64,000 nucleotides of DNA, from the NCBI RefSeq assembly GCF_041820985.1, contig NZ_JBGUAU010000028.1, positions 1-64,000 of the forward strand, in the 5' to 3' direction. Position numbers and translations under genes: made by a program. The stretch comes from Evansella sp041820985 (GTDB lineage: Bacteria > Bacillota > Bacilli > Bacillales > Salisediminibacteriaceae). Below the pieces are notes generated by a model. That model was not told the origin of the DNA and made no database searches. It was given only the letters and a program-made list of their open reading frames with translations. Positions 24,465 through 33,102 of the stretch are shown one piece after another. Numbering within the stretch: position 1 is the stretch's first letter; each line of letters begins with the position of its first letter.

Positions 24465-24537
24465 GAGTAGCTCGGCAGCTCCCCACAGGAAAGGAATGGA
24501 ATACAAACTAACAGAGTTAGTAATACTAGTTAAGTTT
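24465..24537 (+). repeat. Dispersed intergenic repeat, copy C (partial)
   Basis: Contains GCTCGGCAGCTCCCCACAGG, AAAGGA, ATGGAATA, then AACTAACAGAGTTAGTAATACT, matching copy A but lacking the left part and the GTGGACTGGAGCGA block. It lies between convergent genes. Confidence 0.75.
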
Positions 24538-24632
24538 AAAAACAATTAACCCACGGATTTCCACGATAGACAATAAAATACAAAAAAGGATATACCAATA
24601 GATAACGGTACATCCTCTTTCTGTATGATTTT

Positions 24633-24827
24633 CTAATCACGGAAACAATAATAAATCATGATAACAAGTGTTCCAAACGCTAAAATAATAAAAGGTCCTT
24701 CCATTAACGATGATCCACTAGCTGCCCCATTTTCTCCATCTCCTGCAGCTGCTGCAAAAGCTGTTGCTAGTGGAACAAAAAGAAGGAGTAAAGTAAATAA
24801 TGATGTCGTTAATAAGCGTTTTATCAT
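24633..24827 (-). CDS. Small membrane/exported protein, unknown
   Basis: 64 residues; AGGGGGAT lies 8 bases before the ATG. A basic start (MIKRLL) and hydrophobic segment to ATAFAAAA look like a cleavable signal peptide; a Gly/Ser-rich stretch (GDGENGAASGSS) is followed by a second hydrophobic helix (FIILAFGTLVIMIYYCF) and RD. Family not recognised. It is convergent with the cyclophilin gene. Confidence 0.6.
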   Translation of the reverse strand: MIKRLLTTSLFTLLLLFVPLATAFAAAAGDGENGAASGSSLMEGPFIILAFGTLVIMIYYCFRD

Positions 24828-25170
24828 AGTATGTATCCCCCTAACATTCCTTTCAATCCTACTTGTATATTATAGAATGCTTTTTAGTTATACGCAAATG
24901 AATCTTCTCTTTAGTGGATAGTAAATGATAAAAAGGAGCAACTTAAAAGTACAAATACTATTGACTATAATTTATCTAAATTTTCAAAAAAAACAGTGAA
25001 TAAGCCCTTTTATATAAACATATACTGTTATATAATAAGAAGTGTAATATTTGATTAAATTGTCACAGATCGTCCATTTATAACATAGTCATGGTAATAA
25101 CAGTAGCTAAAGTACGTATGTTTTAAAACATTTCTTTCACAAAACGTTCAAATTGTCTTATGATAGCCTG

Positions 25171-25199
25171 TTGAATTAGAATAATTGTTATACTACAAT
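25171..25199 (+). promoter_or_regulatory. Sigma-A-like promoter of yhfH
   Basis: TTGAAT (25171-25176), 17-base spacer, TACAAT (25194-25199), 70 bases before the yhfH ATG. The leader that follows holds three AACTTtGAG-like repeats (about 25209-25251). The remaining gap from 24828 shows nothing else I can name. Confidence 0.55.
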
Positions 25200-25268
25200 G
25201 TAATTAAGAACTTTGAGAAAAAACTTTGAGGGAAGTTAATCACAACTTGAGGGATGGAGGGAATTAAT

Positions 25269-25400
25269 ATGTTACAATCTAGTACTGAATTCTTTAGAAA
25301 TTTACCACCAAAAGAATGTGCAAAGTGTGGGGATCAAATCGAAGAAATGGCTGACTGCTATTCTCACAAATGTGAGGACTGTGACGGAGAAATTCATTAA
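25269..25400 (+). CDS. yhfH: YhfH-family small zinc-ribbon-like protein
   Basis: 43 residues, read directly: ATG 25269, TAA 25398-25400, with GGAGGG 8 bases upstream. The opening LQSSTEFFRNLPPKECAKCG followed by two more Cys clusters (CYSHKCEDCD) matches the YhfH family of tiny Bacillaceae proteins. CxxC...C...CxxC suggests zinc binding, which is inference; the function is unknown. It has its own promoter and a strong terminator, so it is a monocistronic gene. Confidence 0.8.
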   Translation: MLQSSTEFFRNLPPKECAKCGDQIEEMADCYSHKCEDCDGEIH

Positions 25401-25407
25401 AGACTAT

Positions 25408-25446
25408 GTATCCGCTTTCTGATTATTAGAAAGCGGATACTTTTTT
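25408..25446 (+). terminator. Perfect terminator after yhfH
   Basis: GTATCCGCTTTCT (25408-25420) and its exact complement (25428-25440), loop of 7, then six T. Confidence 0.92.
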
Positions 25447-25466
25447 GTTTTTAGAGAACCATATTT

Positions 25467-25745
25467 TTAGCCTGTGGATAACACTTTTTGTGTAATGGAA
25501 AGAAGTACAGCTTCAGGAACTACTCGATCGATGTCCTGTGATATTATAAAAGTGTAAGATCGCACTTTGCTATTCGCTTGTGATCTTAGGCGCTTGCGCT
25601 TATGTGTGGAATAGGCAGCAACACCTTTTAAGCCAAAGATAATCGTATCTCGTAGACTGGCGATATCAGGATCCTTTCCACAGCCCCCCATAATCTTACA
25701 GCCCTCTGTAGGTGTTTGTTCCCATGGATAACAAAACATATCCAT
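25467..25745 (-). pseudogene. Decayed 5' fragment of hcp (hybrid cluster protein / hydroxylamine reductase)
   Basis: 92-codon frame. Residues ~3-45 (MFCYPWEQT, GCKIMGGCGKDPDIASLRDT, IIFGLKGVAAYS) match the N-terminus of Hcp, which normally reads MFCYQCEQT...GCGKDPDVAALQD and continues to ~540 residues. Here the second cluster Cys is replaced by Trp (CYPW for CYQC), similarity ends after ~45 residues, and the remainder looks like out-of-frame relics (the +1 frame shows RIAKCDLTLL where Hcp has a similar segment). The rest of the gene is absent. Hcp reduces NO/hydroxylamine; this copy cannot. An FNR-type promoter is still present upstream. Confidence 0.78.
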
Positions 25746-25783
25746 TCTCTATAAATCCCCCTCTAAGTTGTTAATACTTCTTT

Positions 25784-25826
25784 AAAATACAGTTCTTCGA
25801 AAGAGTGAATCAGTGATATGGTTCAC
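25784..25826 (-). promoter_or_regulatory. FNR-type promoter of the hcp remnant
   Basis: GTGA-TATGGT-TCAC at 25813-25826, with TATTTT as -10 on the minus strand (25789-25784), giving a box centre near -42.5. It resembles the ric box (GTGATRTGGYTCAC shared) and is better preserved than the gene. Confidence 0.7.
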
Positions 25827-26020
25827 ATCACAATAATGTTTGCAGACCTTGATATATAAGGATATCTCATTGTAATTTTTGCATAAAAGTAGCAACACAG
25901 TGATTTCAAACAATTGTACAGATTCGATTTTCTGAAATTTTATGAAATGGAAGTGTGTAAATGGTTTTAGCGATATAATAAAAGAATCCGTATGTAGCGA
26001 AGGGAAGGGGAGATGGTTCC

Positions 26021-26779
26021 ATGATTGTAAGAGAAAGGAAAAAAGAGTTTATTGTCATAGAGCAACACGAGCACGCCATTATTTCAGGGATATTTGCGAA
26101 GAAGTGGGATGATCGATATTTTATTGGGGGAGAGCGAAGAAAAGATGTAGAGTTGGCTATTCAAAATCATGATGGGTGTTGGCGAGAGCTAGACAATCTG
26201 CGATTATATATACCTCAAAAACAAATACCCGCTTCTTTTATTAACTATCCATTGCTTCAAAAAATTGAAGCCTATCGGAACGGTGTAGATTCAATAGAAG
26301 GAGAAAATAAATATGCAGCTTTATTAATTAGTATGCATTACAGCAGTTTTTTTGAAAGTAAGTTAGACGAAGATGGGAGAGCTTTTAAATATGGAGAAGA
26401 GAAACGTCAAAGTAACTTGTATAAAACAATACATAATTTGGATGTAAAATCAGTAAATTTTCATTTTGACCTTCTTCAGTTTTGTGATAATTTGTCTCTT
26501 TATATCTGTATGAATGAATGGGGATGTAGAAAGGAAGAGGAAATCTCTTGGTTTAAAGATGGTTTCCCTCAAAAGTTAGAGCCTTTTGAAGGAGAGCGGT
26601 TTTATGCAACTTGGAAGAATGATGACACCGTTCAACTTACTCCATACCCATTTAATCAAGAGAGCGTAACTGTAGAAATCCCATATAAGCAAATCAAGCG
26701 AAAGGAAGCTAATGATATAGCTAAAATGTATAGTAAAATTCCATATAAAAGAAAATTAGTTACATTTGTTTCAGAGTGA
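26021..26779 (+). CDS. DUF3891-family protein
   Basis: 252 residues, soluble. The N-terminal MIVRERKKEFIVIEQHEHAIISG matches the DUF3891 family start (conserved Q-x-x-H-A), which has a helical, HD-like character; no function is known. Further conserved-looking His/Asp appear in NFHFDLLQFCDNLSLY. RBS AAGGGGAG precedes ATG 26021 by about 10 bases. It is divergent from the hcp remnant and convergent with the oxidoreductase operon, sharing the terminator region at 26791. Confidence 0.8.
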   Translation: MIVRERKKEFIVIEQHEHAIISGIFAKKWDDRYFIGGERRKDVELAIQNHDGCWRELDNLRLYIPQKQIPASFINYPLLQKIEAYRNGVDSIEGENKYAALLISMHYSSFFESKLDEDGRAFKYGEEKRQSNLYKTIHNLDVKSVNFHFDLLQFCDNLSLYICMNEWGCRKEEEISWFKDGFPQKLEPFEGERFYATWKNDDTVQLTPYPFNQESVTVEIPYKQIKRKEANDIAKMYSKIPYKRKLVTFVSE

Positions 26780-26790
26780 AGGTTTGGCTC

Positions 26791-26826
26791 TAAAAAAAGA
26801 GGTTTCAAGACAATGCTTGAAACCTC
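26791..26826 (-). terminator. Terminator of the 2-oxoacid:ferredoxin oxidoreductase operon
   Basis: GAGGTTTCAAG (26799-26809) pairs perfectly with CTTGAAACCTC (26816-26826), loop of 6; on the minus strand seven T follow. Confidence 0.9.
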
Positions 26827-26840
26827 AAAGACTAATATTC

Positions 26841-29138
26841 TTATACAAACGGTGTTTCGTGTTTTACTTTTAGTACTTTCCAACGACGAGCAACTTCGTT
26901 TTCAAATTCAGTTAACATTGGTTTGTTTTCTTCTTTTAATAGATGCTTTGTTTTCCCCATCATCTTTAACCACTCTGAAAGCTCAATTTGCTTTTTCTTT
27001 GCTTCTGGATCATATGTGATCGTTGTTTCGCCACGTTCCACTTCATAAATAGGGAAGAAGTTAGATTCAACAGCAGCTTTCATGATCTTTTCTCCATCAC
27101 GGTCTTCTGATTTCCAGTTTAAAGGACAAGTGATAAGGATTTTCCCATAAACAAGCCCAACATTTTGAGCATACCATTGTGCTTTCGCTGCTTTTTTCAC
27201 TAAGTCTTGAGGATAAGCTTCTGTTCCAGTGAACACATAAGGGATATTTGTGGAAGCCATAATTTGCGCTGTATCCTTATGGTGGAACGCTTTTCCTTGT
27301 TGTGTTTTACCTACAGAAGTAGTACTAGTCATGTGTCCTAGTGGTGTAGAGTAGGACATTTGAGAACCTGTATTCATATATCCTTCATTATCATATTCTA
27401 AAATGATCATCTTATGGTTACGAAGCGCAGTACCGATCGCAGAGCCCATTCCAATATCCATTCCTCCGTCACCAGTTACCATTACGAAAGTGAAATCTTC
27501 ATCAATATCAATTTCACCACGTTCCTTCATTTCGAAGAATGCTTCTAATGTACCAGAAAGGGTAGCAGGTCCGTTTTGGAATAAGTTATGAATAAACGGT
27601 TGTTTATGAGACGTATAAGGATATGCAGATGTAACAACGTATCCACATCCAGTATGGAACAGAATTACTGCGTCTCCTTCAATTCCCTTAAAGAATAGCT
27701 CTAGACCAGGAAAGATACCACACCCTGGACAAGCGCCGTGACCAGAAGCAAATCGCTTTGGTTTTTGTGTTAATTGGCGCATAGGAGGGATACGTACTTT
27801 TAGCTTACCAGTTTCAGCATCTTCTGTTACATTAATTAAACCCGTTTTATATGTGTCGCCAGTCATTGGTTCAATTACTTGCTCTAACGCTTTCTCCGGG
27901 TCACCAGGAGTTTGTCCGTAATAATCAAACGGTTTTACTGCATAACCCATATCTGCTGCATCGATGGCCATTTGGAATAAGTTTTCTGCATCGTCTGCAT
28001 AGAAGTCTTTCCCACCTAATCCGAATACTCTGCTCAAAACGATTGTTTGATTTTCTTTATCATCTTGTAATGCTGATTTTACTTCATGAGTTAAGTTAGC
28101 GCCGTTTCCACCGTAAGAGTCTGCACGCTCACCAATTAATAGAGCTTTCACATTTTTCAATGCGTTACGAATTTCCTCAGCAGGGAAAGGACGGATAATG
28201 TTCGGGCTAATGACACCAGCTTTAATCCCTTTTGCGCGAAGACGGTCTACAACGTCTTTGGAAGATTCGGCAGCAGAGTTTAGTAAAAATAAAGCAACTT
28301 CTGCATCTTCCATACCGTATAGGTCTAGCACTTCATAGTTACGTCCTGATAATTCTTCGTACTCAGCTGTAATTTCTTTATAGACGTCATATGCACGGTA
28401 AAGTGCTTCCGACTGTTGATAGCTATTATTTAATAAGTCATCGCCATTCATGTGAGCACCAATGGTTACAGGCTTTTGTTTATCAATGGAAACAGGGTAT
28501 CCTTTTGGAGCTGGTCCAACAAATTCTTGAACAACTTCACGCTCTTTAAAATAATCTACTTTTCTCTTTTGGTGAGAAGTGTAGAACCCATCATATGCAA
28601 CGATAACTGGTAACCTCACATCTTTATGTTCAGCAAGTTTCAGTGCCATAATATTCATATCGTAAACCGCTTGTGGTGTACGTGCTGTTAAAATAACCCA
28701 ACCAGTATTTAAAGCATAGTAAAGGTCAGAGTGATCGCCACGAATATCTAATGGACCACTTACTGCACGAGTTACAAGGTTCATTACCATCGGAAAACGA
28801 AGGCCGGATTGTGCAGGTAATTGCTCAATCATATAAAGAAGTCCGTTTGCACTTGTTGCGTTAAATACACGTGCACCAGTAGTTGCTGCACCGAAACAGA
28901 TTCCAGCAGAACCATGCTCTCCGTCTGCAGCAATTAATTCTATATCATGTATTCCTTTTGATTTCATTAAGTCTAAATATTGTGCAACTTCCGTAGAAGG
29001 AGTGATAGGGAAATATCCCATTATATGATAGTTTATTTGTGCTGCTGCCGTTGCTGCCATTTCATTACCCGATTCAAAGGTAGTTAGTTGCTCTGGCGCA
29101 GTTTTCGTCTTGTTTAAGTTATCTTCTATCATTGCCAT
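26841..29138 (-). CDS. 2-oxoacid (pyruvate-type):ferredoxin oxidoreductase, fused alpha-beta subunit
   Basis: 765 residues. The N-terminal ~440 residues are the alpha part (FESGNEMAATAAAQINYHIM, YFPITPSTEVAQY, DGEHGSAGICFGAATTGARV, NLVTRAVSGPLDIRGDHSD), the C-terminal ~300 the TPP-binding beta part: FASGHGACPGCGIFPGLELFF (~468), HTGCGYV, GDGGMDIGMG...EYDNEGYMNTG (TPP/Mg) and ITCPLNW; these cysteines are the expected [4Fe-4S] ligands of the beta subunit. It oxidatively decarboxylates a 2-oxoacid to acyl-CoA with electrons to ferredoxin, in the cytosol. Pyruvate is most likely from the alpha motifs, 2-oxoisovalerate is possible. Its ATG overlaps the stop of the gamma-delta gene (TAATG), with GGAGGGG inside that gene. 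Confidence 0.85.
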   Translation of the reverse strand: MAMIEDNLNKTKTAPEQLTTFESGNEMAATAAAQINYHIMGYFPITPSTEVAQYLDLMKSKGIHDIELIAADGEHGSAGICFGAATTGARVFNATSANGLLYMIEQLPAQSGLRFPMVMNLVTRAVSGPLDIRGDHSDLYYALNTGWVILTARTPQAVYDMNIMALKLAEHKDVRLPVIVAYDGFYTSHQKRKVDYFKEREVVQEFVGPAPKGYPVSIDKQKPVTIGAHMNGDDLLNNSYQQSEALYRAYDVYKEITAEYEELSGRNYEVLDLYGMEDAEVALFLLNSAAESSKDVVDRLRAKGIKAGVISPNIIRPFPAEEIRNALKNVKALLIGERADSYGGNGANLTHEVKSALQDDKENQTIVLSRVFGLGGKDFYADDAENLFQMAIDAADMGYAVKPFDYYGQTPGDPEKALEQVIEPMTGDTYKTGLINVTEDAETGKLKVRIPPMRQLTQKPKRFASGHGACPGCGIFPGLELFFKGIEGDAVILFHTGCGYVVTSAYPYTSHKQPFIHNLFQNGPATLSGTLEAFFEMKERGEIDIDEDFTFVMVTGDGGMDIGMGSAIGTALRNHKMIILEYDNEGYMNTGSQMSYSTPLGHMTSTTSVGKTQQGKAFHHKDTAQIMASTNIPYVFTGTEAYPQDLVKKAAKAQWYAQNVGLVYGKILITCPLNWKSEDRDGEKIMKAAVESNFFPIYEVERGETTITYDPEAKKKQIELSEWLKMMGKTKHLLKEENKPMLTEFENEVARRWKVLKVKHETPFV

Positions 29139-30151
29139 TATTTAACCCCTCCTGTTACATATGGAAAGTTATGTTTTACTCTATTTTCGTCTGCATAACC
29201 CAGCATTTCTTCCATGTCCGCAAGTGCATCCGTAGGGCAAGCATCTACACACTTTAAACATCCCTTACAGTATTGGTAATCAATTCCTTTTAAGAACATT
29301 TGCTTACGACCACGTTTGTCTTCTCCTTCTTCCCAAACGAAACAGTAATCAGGACAAACCGTATCACAGGCTGCACAATGGATACATGTTTCAGAATTAT
29401 AAGATGGAAGGAAGCCTTGGCGAGAACCACTTAAGTCTTTTAAAACACTGTTTCCTTGAGCGGTAATAATTCCCCCAAGTACTTGTGTTTCATATCCTAA
29501 TCTAGGTTGAATTCTAGTAAACTCTTTGCTTGTAGCTCCTTCTGGAACTTCATATGTTTTAAATGTCACTTCATTATATCCACGCTCAAACGTACGGATG
29601 TTTGGTTCAACAAAGTGAGGGTATTTCTTCTCGAAAGTTCTACGGATAACATTTTTCATTTCTTCTGGATCTAAAAAGTCTAGTGTGCGGTATAATGCAC
29701 CAAGCATTGCTGTGTTTACTTTTGTTTTTTCTTCGTTCGCAATCTTTAATGCATCCACAATTGCTAGCGTTCCATATTCGAGTTTTAAATCTTTTTTAAC
29801 TGAATCAAAGTCACGCTTTGAGTTTACTAGCACAATGCCTTCTGCATCTAAACCGCTTACAACGTCTATCATTTTATAAAGTGCTTCATGAAACACTCCG
29901 ATAACATGCGGTTGCTCAATTGGTGAGTGATCGCGGATTTCCGTTTCAGCATCACAATAACGCACGAATGATTTAACAGGAGAACCTTTTTTCTCTGATC
30001 CATAGGATGAGAAATTGGATCCGTTAAGGCCCAGTCCTAAAACTCCAGCTTCTGCTAGCATCTTTCCAGCTAAGTTTGCTCCAAGTCCGCCAATTGATTC
30101 TAGACGGATTTCAAAGAACCCTAACTCGTTCTTTTTAGGTAAAATAGACAT
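29138..30151 (-). CDS. 2-oxoacid:ferredoxin oxidoreductase, fused gamma-delta (2 x [4Fe-4S]) subunit
   Basis: 337 residues, first gene of a two-gene operon. Residues ~8-200 are the gamma (POR catalytic accessory) domain, starting FFEIRLESIGGLGANLAGKML; the C-terminal ~90 residues are a two-cluster ferredoxin (delta): CIHCAACDTVCPDYC (~252-266) and CKGCLKCVDACP (~292-303). Together with the alpha-beta gene this yields a complete enzyme in two polypeptides in place of four. AGGGGGAT precedes the ATG. An FNR-type class II promoter (30194-30235) drives the operon, suggesting use at low oxygen. Confidence 0.85.
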   Translation of the reverse strand: MSILPKKNELGFFEIRLESIGGLGANLAGKMLAEAGVLGLGLNGSNFSSYGSEKKGSPVKSFVRYCDAETEIRDHSPIEQPHVIGVFHEALYKMIDVVSGLDAEGIVLVNSKRDFDSVKKDLKLEYGTLAIVDALKIANEEKTKVNTAMLGALYRTLDFLDPEEMKNVIRRTFEKKYPHFVEPNIRTFERGYNEVTFKTYEVPEGATSKEFTRIQPRLGYETQVLGGIITAQGNSVLKDLSGSRQGFLPSYNSETCIHCAACDTVCPDYCFVWEEGEDKRGRKQMFLKGIDYQYCKGCLKCVDACPTDALADMEEMLGYADENRVKHNFPYVTGGVK

Positions 30152-30193
30152 CTAGTTATCCCCCTCATGTAAGTTTCATAACTCCCTACACGT

Positions 30194-30235
30194 ATTATAA
30201 GCAATAAAAATAGTGTATGTGGTGATTTTAGTCAC
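30194..30235 (-). promoter_or_regulatory. FNR-type class II promoter of the oxidoreductase operon
   Basis: GTGA-TTTTAG-TCAC at 30222-30235 (centre 30228.5) and a perfect TATAAT -10 on the minus strand (30199-30194), so +1 is ~30187 and the box centre is exactly -41.5. Leader of ~36 bases to the ATG. The rest of the gap to 30650 holds nothing I can name. Confidence 0.83.
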
Positions 30236-30650
30236 ACTTTCACAAAATGTTAACATTTACTGATTAATACACATTTATTTACAGTAAAAAAAACCTTGTT
30301 TAATAAGGCTTTCTCAAACTAATTACTATAATACAGTTCATGTTAGCCTTATAACACAGAATATAGAGAGACAAGAGTGGGGCAAATAGTTGGTATTACT
30401 ATCCTTGAGGTATATAAGGGTGGTAAGTACGGTGTAATGTAATAAAGATAGAAATCTAACGTTGTAGTGATAACTTCGCACCATGGAGTACAGTTCGTCT
30501 TGGTTAGAAGATTAGATTAGGCAAATAAAACATGACGCCTAGTTTTTATAGTTGCATTTTTTAAAACGTTGCCATGAAAAAAGGAAAATGACACATGAGA
30601 ATATCAAATCTCAGGTTTACTTCAAAGGTGCCAACAAGCCATTCACAAGC

Positions 30651-30694
30651 AAAAACACATGAGATTTCACAGCAGCAATCACATGTGTTTTTTT
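30651..30694. terminator. Hairpin of a repeated family, copy 2
   Basis: AAAAACACATG (30651-30661) pairs with CATGTGTTTTT (30682-30692); T-runs occur on both strands. Read on the minus strand it is very similar to 22119-22170, including CACATGTGATT, a TGTGAAA loop segment, CATGTGTTTT and GCTTG on the right flank. It lies about 200 bases downstream of the NlpC/P60 gene. Confidence 0.75.
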
Positions 30695-30894
30695 ATTGTT
30701 TTATCAGTGTTTTATACTAAATAAATTATCTACACTTTGGTTATGTTCCAGTCCCAATTAAAGATGCGAATTATACTGTATGTTTGATTGTGAAAGTTGT
30801 GTGTTGTAGCGTGTGAAATTGCCTGCATTTTTCTGTTTTGAATCACTGAAGTAAACTCGTTTAAATATCTAACCGTGTGCTTAAAAAATATTTA

Positions 30895-32319
30895 CTAATA
30901 ACGTTTTGCACCAAGATAGCGGTTACCCCAATACGTTTCGCTTAAATAAGATACCTTTACACCAGCAGTAGCGTCTGTATGAATAAATGCTCCGTCACCT
31001 AAATAAATTCCCGCATGAGATGGACCTTTTTTGTAGGTTTCAAAAAAGACAATATCTCCTATTTTCGGATTAGATACAGATGTAGTCACATTCCATATCC
31101 CATCAACCGTTCTTGGCAGATTTTCATCAATTTGATTAAATAAGTAAACTAGAAACCCGCTACAATCAAATCCAGCAGGAGAAGTTCCTCCCCATACATA
31201 AGGTGTACCAATAAGTTCATGGGCTCTCTCAATAATGGAATTCATAGAAGGTGTATTTGTATTCGGTAAAGTAGTGGTCGTAGTTTTTTCTTTCTCAGTT
31301 TGCTTAGTTGCTTCTACTGATTGGCTGCTATTTTGGCTTTGGTCCTGATGATTACGATTGTCAGCTATTTTCTTTAAGTCATTTTCTTGTAAAAATGAAA
31401 ATACTTGATTTCCTGCGAGACCATCTACGATTAAGTTATGCTCCCGTTGCAAGGTCCTTACCGCTTGCTGAGTATGACTATCGTAAACACCATCTAGCTC
31501 TCCCTTATAATATCCAGATTTTTGTAATAATTCTTGCAATCGAATAATCTCATCATGAACATCACCATATTGAAAGTAACTAGGGCGGTTAGCTACTTTG
31601 AATGTATCCTCCACTTCATAGTTGGTTGGAGAAATGTATAAATAGTTGTCATGTTCATTATATGGACGATAAATATCAGAAGGTTGGTTTGGTATGTCTT
31701 TGTTCCTTTCTTCCGTAACAGTTTGCTTTGTTCCCAGCAAATGTACGAGCGTTTCAAAAGCTGCAATCCCGTTAATAGGTAATCCATTTTCTTTTTGGTA
31801 CAGTTTTAATGCTTCTTTCGTTTTGTCTCCAAATATCCCGTCAATTGTAAAGACATAATATCCATTTTCAGATAGATATTCTTGAATGGTTTTTACTTTT
31901 GGGCCCGTATCCCCAAGAGCTAACTCTGTGTCCACTGGCCAGATGCTTATGGAGTGAGAAGCAATTTTTTCATCTGTTTCTATCCGCTCTTTCGTAACCA
32001 ATCGAAGAGGGGGATTTGTTTGTTTTTGTAAATCATTTGTATTTCTTTTTGATAAAGAGGAGGAGACATATTTATCTTCTTTTATTTCTAGACTTACATT
32101 GGTATCTAAATAGGATAAAGAAGGTACAACAACTAGTGACTGCTTCAATGTTAGTTGTTCAGCAGTATCTGTAAAAAGAGGAGGTTGATAATTAACAATA
32201 GATTTTAATTTATCCTCTTGCTCCATTTGACCTGAGAGAATGGGAGCTAATGCAGCTCCAGCCACGACAGAAGTAAACAAAGCCGTACCTTTATGGCTCT
32301 TCATGTTGTTCTTTGACAA
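30895..32319 (-). CDS. Cell-wall hydrolase: two PG-binding domains + NlpC/P60
   Basis: 474 residues from TTG (32319), because GGGAGG lies 7 bases before it; the frame's first ATG is upstream of that RBS. A hydrophobic signal/anchor (TALFTSVVAGAALAPIL) leads to an extended region, a first PG_binding_1 domain (DTGPKVKTIQEYLSENGYY, ~135-195), a second (DVHDEIIRLQELLQKSGYY, ~245-305), a Thr/Gln/Asn-rich linker and a C-terminal NlpC/P60 domain (~355-474) with Cys ~386 in FDCSGFL, His in SHAGIYLGDG and His in FIHTDA. It should be exported and cleave peptide stems of peptidoglycan (gamma-D-Glu-diamino acid bond in known relatives). No operon partner. Confidence 0.85.
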   Translation of the reverse strand: MSKNNMKSHKGTALFTSVVAGAALAPILSGQMEQEDKLKSIVNYQPPLFTDTAEQLTLKQSLVVVPSLSYLDTNVSLEIKEDKYVSSSLSKRNTNDLQKQTNPPLRLVTKERIETDEKIASHSISIWPVDTELALGDTGPKVKTIQEYLSENGYYVFTIDGIFGDKTKEALKLYQKENGLPINGIAAFETLVHLLGTKQTVTEERNKDIPNQPSDIYRPYNEHDNYLYISPTNYEVEDTFKVANRPSYFQYGDVHDEIIRLQELLQKSGYYKGELDGVYDSHTQQAVRTLQREHNLIVDGLAGNQVFSFLQENDLKKIADNRNHQDQSQNSSQSVEATKQTEKEKTTTTTLPNTNTPSMNSIIERAHELIGTPYVWGGTSPAGFDCSGFLVYLFNQIDENLPRTVDGIWNVTTSVSNPKIGDIVFFETYKKGPSHAGIYLGDGAFIHTDATAGVKVSYLSETYWGNRYLGAKRY

Positions 32320-32535
32320 TTGTATACCCTCCCATTGGTTCAAACATGTGTTTAAGAAAAATTAAAGACTAGCTAAAGCTCTGTGTTTTAAGAGATTCAA
32401 AACAAACAAATCGTCTACGAGAAAATAGTATGTTTTAGGTTAAAGGTTTAGAACAAAAGAGAAGATGGAATCATGAAAATAAGGGGAGAAACATTCCGAT
32501 AAGATTTTTAATTTCCAATTTGAAAGGATGATTTC

Positions 32536-33063
32536 ATGAATACTGAACTTAGAGTGTTGTCTGTGGTGGAGGATGAATTTGAAGATTTAGAACTATTATA
32601 TCCTCATTATAGAATGCAAGAGGCAGGAGCGATATCTCATATTGCAGGGATGGAGAAAGATAAAATATATTATGGGAAATACGGTGTTCCTGTAAAACCA
32701 GATTATAGCTTTGAACAAATCACAATAGAAGAGTATGACGCCTTACTAATTCCAGGTGGATGGGCTCCGGACAAGCTTAGAAGGTATGAGGAAGTGTTAA
32801 ATATGGTTACATTTATGAATGAGCATAAAAGGGTAATAGGACAAATTTGTCATGCCGGATGGGTATTAATTTCAGCAAATATACTACAAGGAAAAAAAGT
32901 AACGAGTACCCCTGGTATTAAAGATGATATGGAAAATGCTGGGGCGATTTGGCATAACGAAGAAGTTGTAGTTGATGGGCATATTATTTCTAGTCGTCGT
33001 CCTCCGGATTTACCAGCCTATGGCAAAATACTTGCGGAAACGCTTGTTCATTTGCAAAAATAA
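32536..33063 (+). CDS. DJ-1/PfpI-family protein (YfkM/YraA-like stress protein)
   Basis: 175 residues, a single class I glutamine-amidotransferase-like domain. The nucleophile elbow is GQICHAGWVL (Cys ~108), preceded by DALLIPGGWAPDKLR and followed by TSTPGIKDDMENAGA; the early acidic EDEFEDLELLYP supplies the conserved Glu region. Members are annotated as intracellular proteases, glyoxalase III or deglycases, and Bacillus YfkM/YraA are general-stress proteins. AAAGGA lies ~9 bases before the ATG. The hydrolase at 33103 follows by 39 bases and may be cotranscribed. Confidence 0.85.
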   Translation: MNTELRVLSVVEDEFEDLELLYPHYRMQEAGAISHIAGMEKDKIYYGKYGVPVKPDYSFEQITIEEYDALLIPGGWAPDKLRRYEEVLNMVTFMNEHKRVIGQICHAGWVLISANILQGKKVTSTPGIKDDMENAGAIWHNEEVVVDGHIISSRRPPDLPAYGKILAETLVHLQK

Positions 33064-33102
33064 AAGTACTACATTCATCACAGAAGGAAGTGTGGAGAAA
33101 AG

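Noticed and set aside
30360..30560. Possible gene or gene fossil in the gap after the oxidoreductase promoter
   Set aside because: A short minus-strand open stretch exists but with no recognisable product, start signal or codon pattern.
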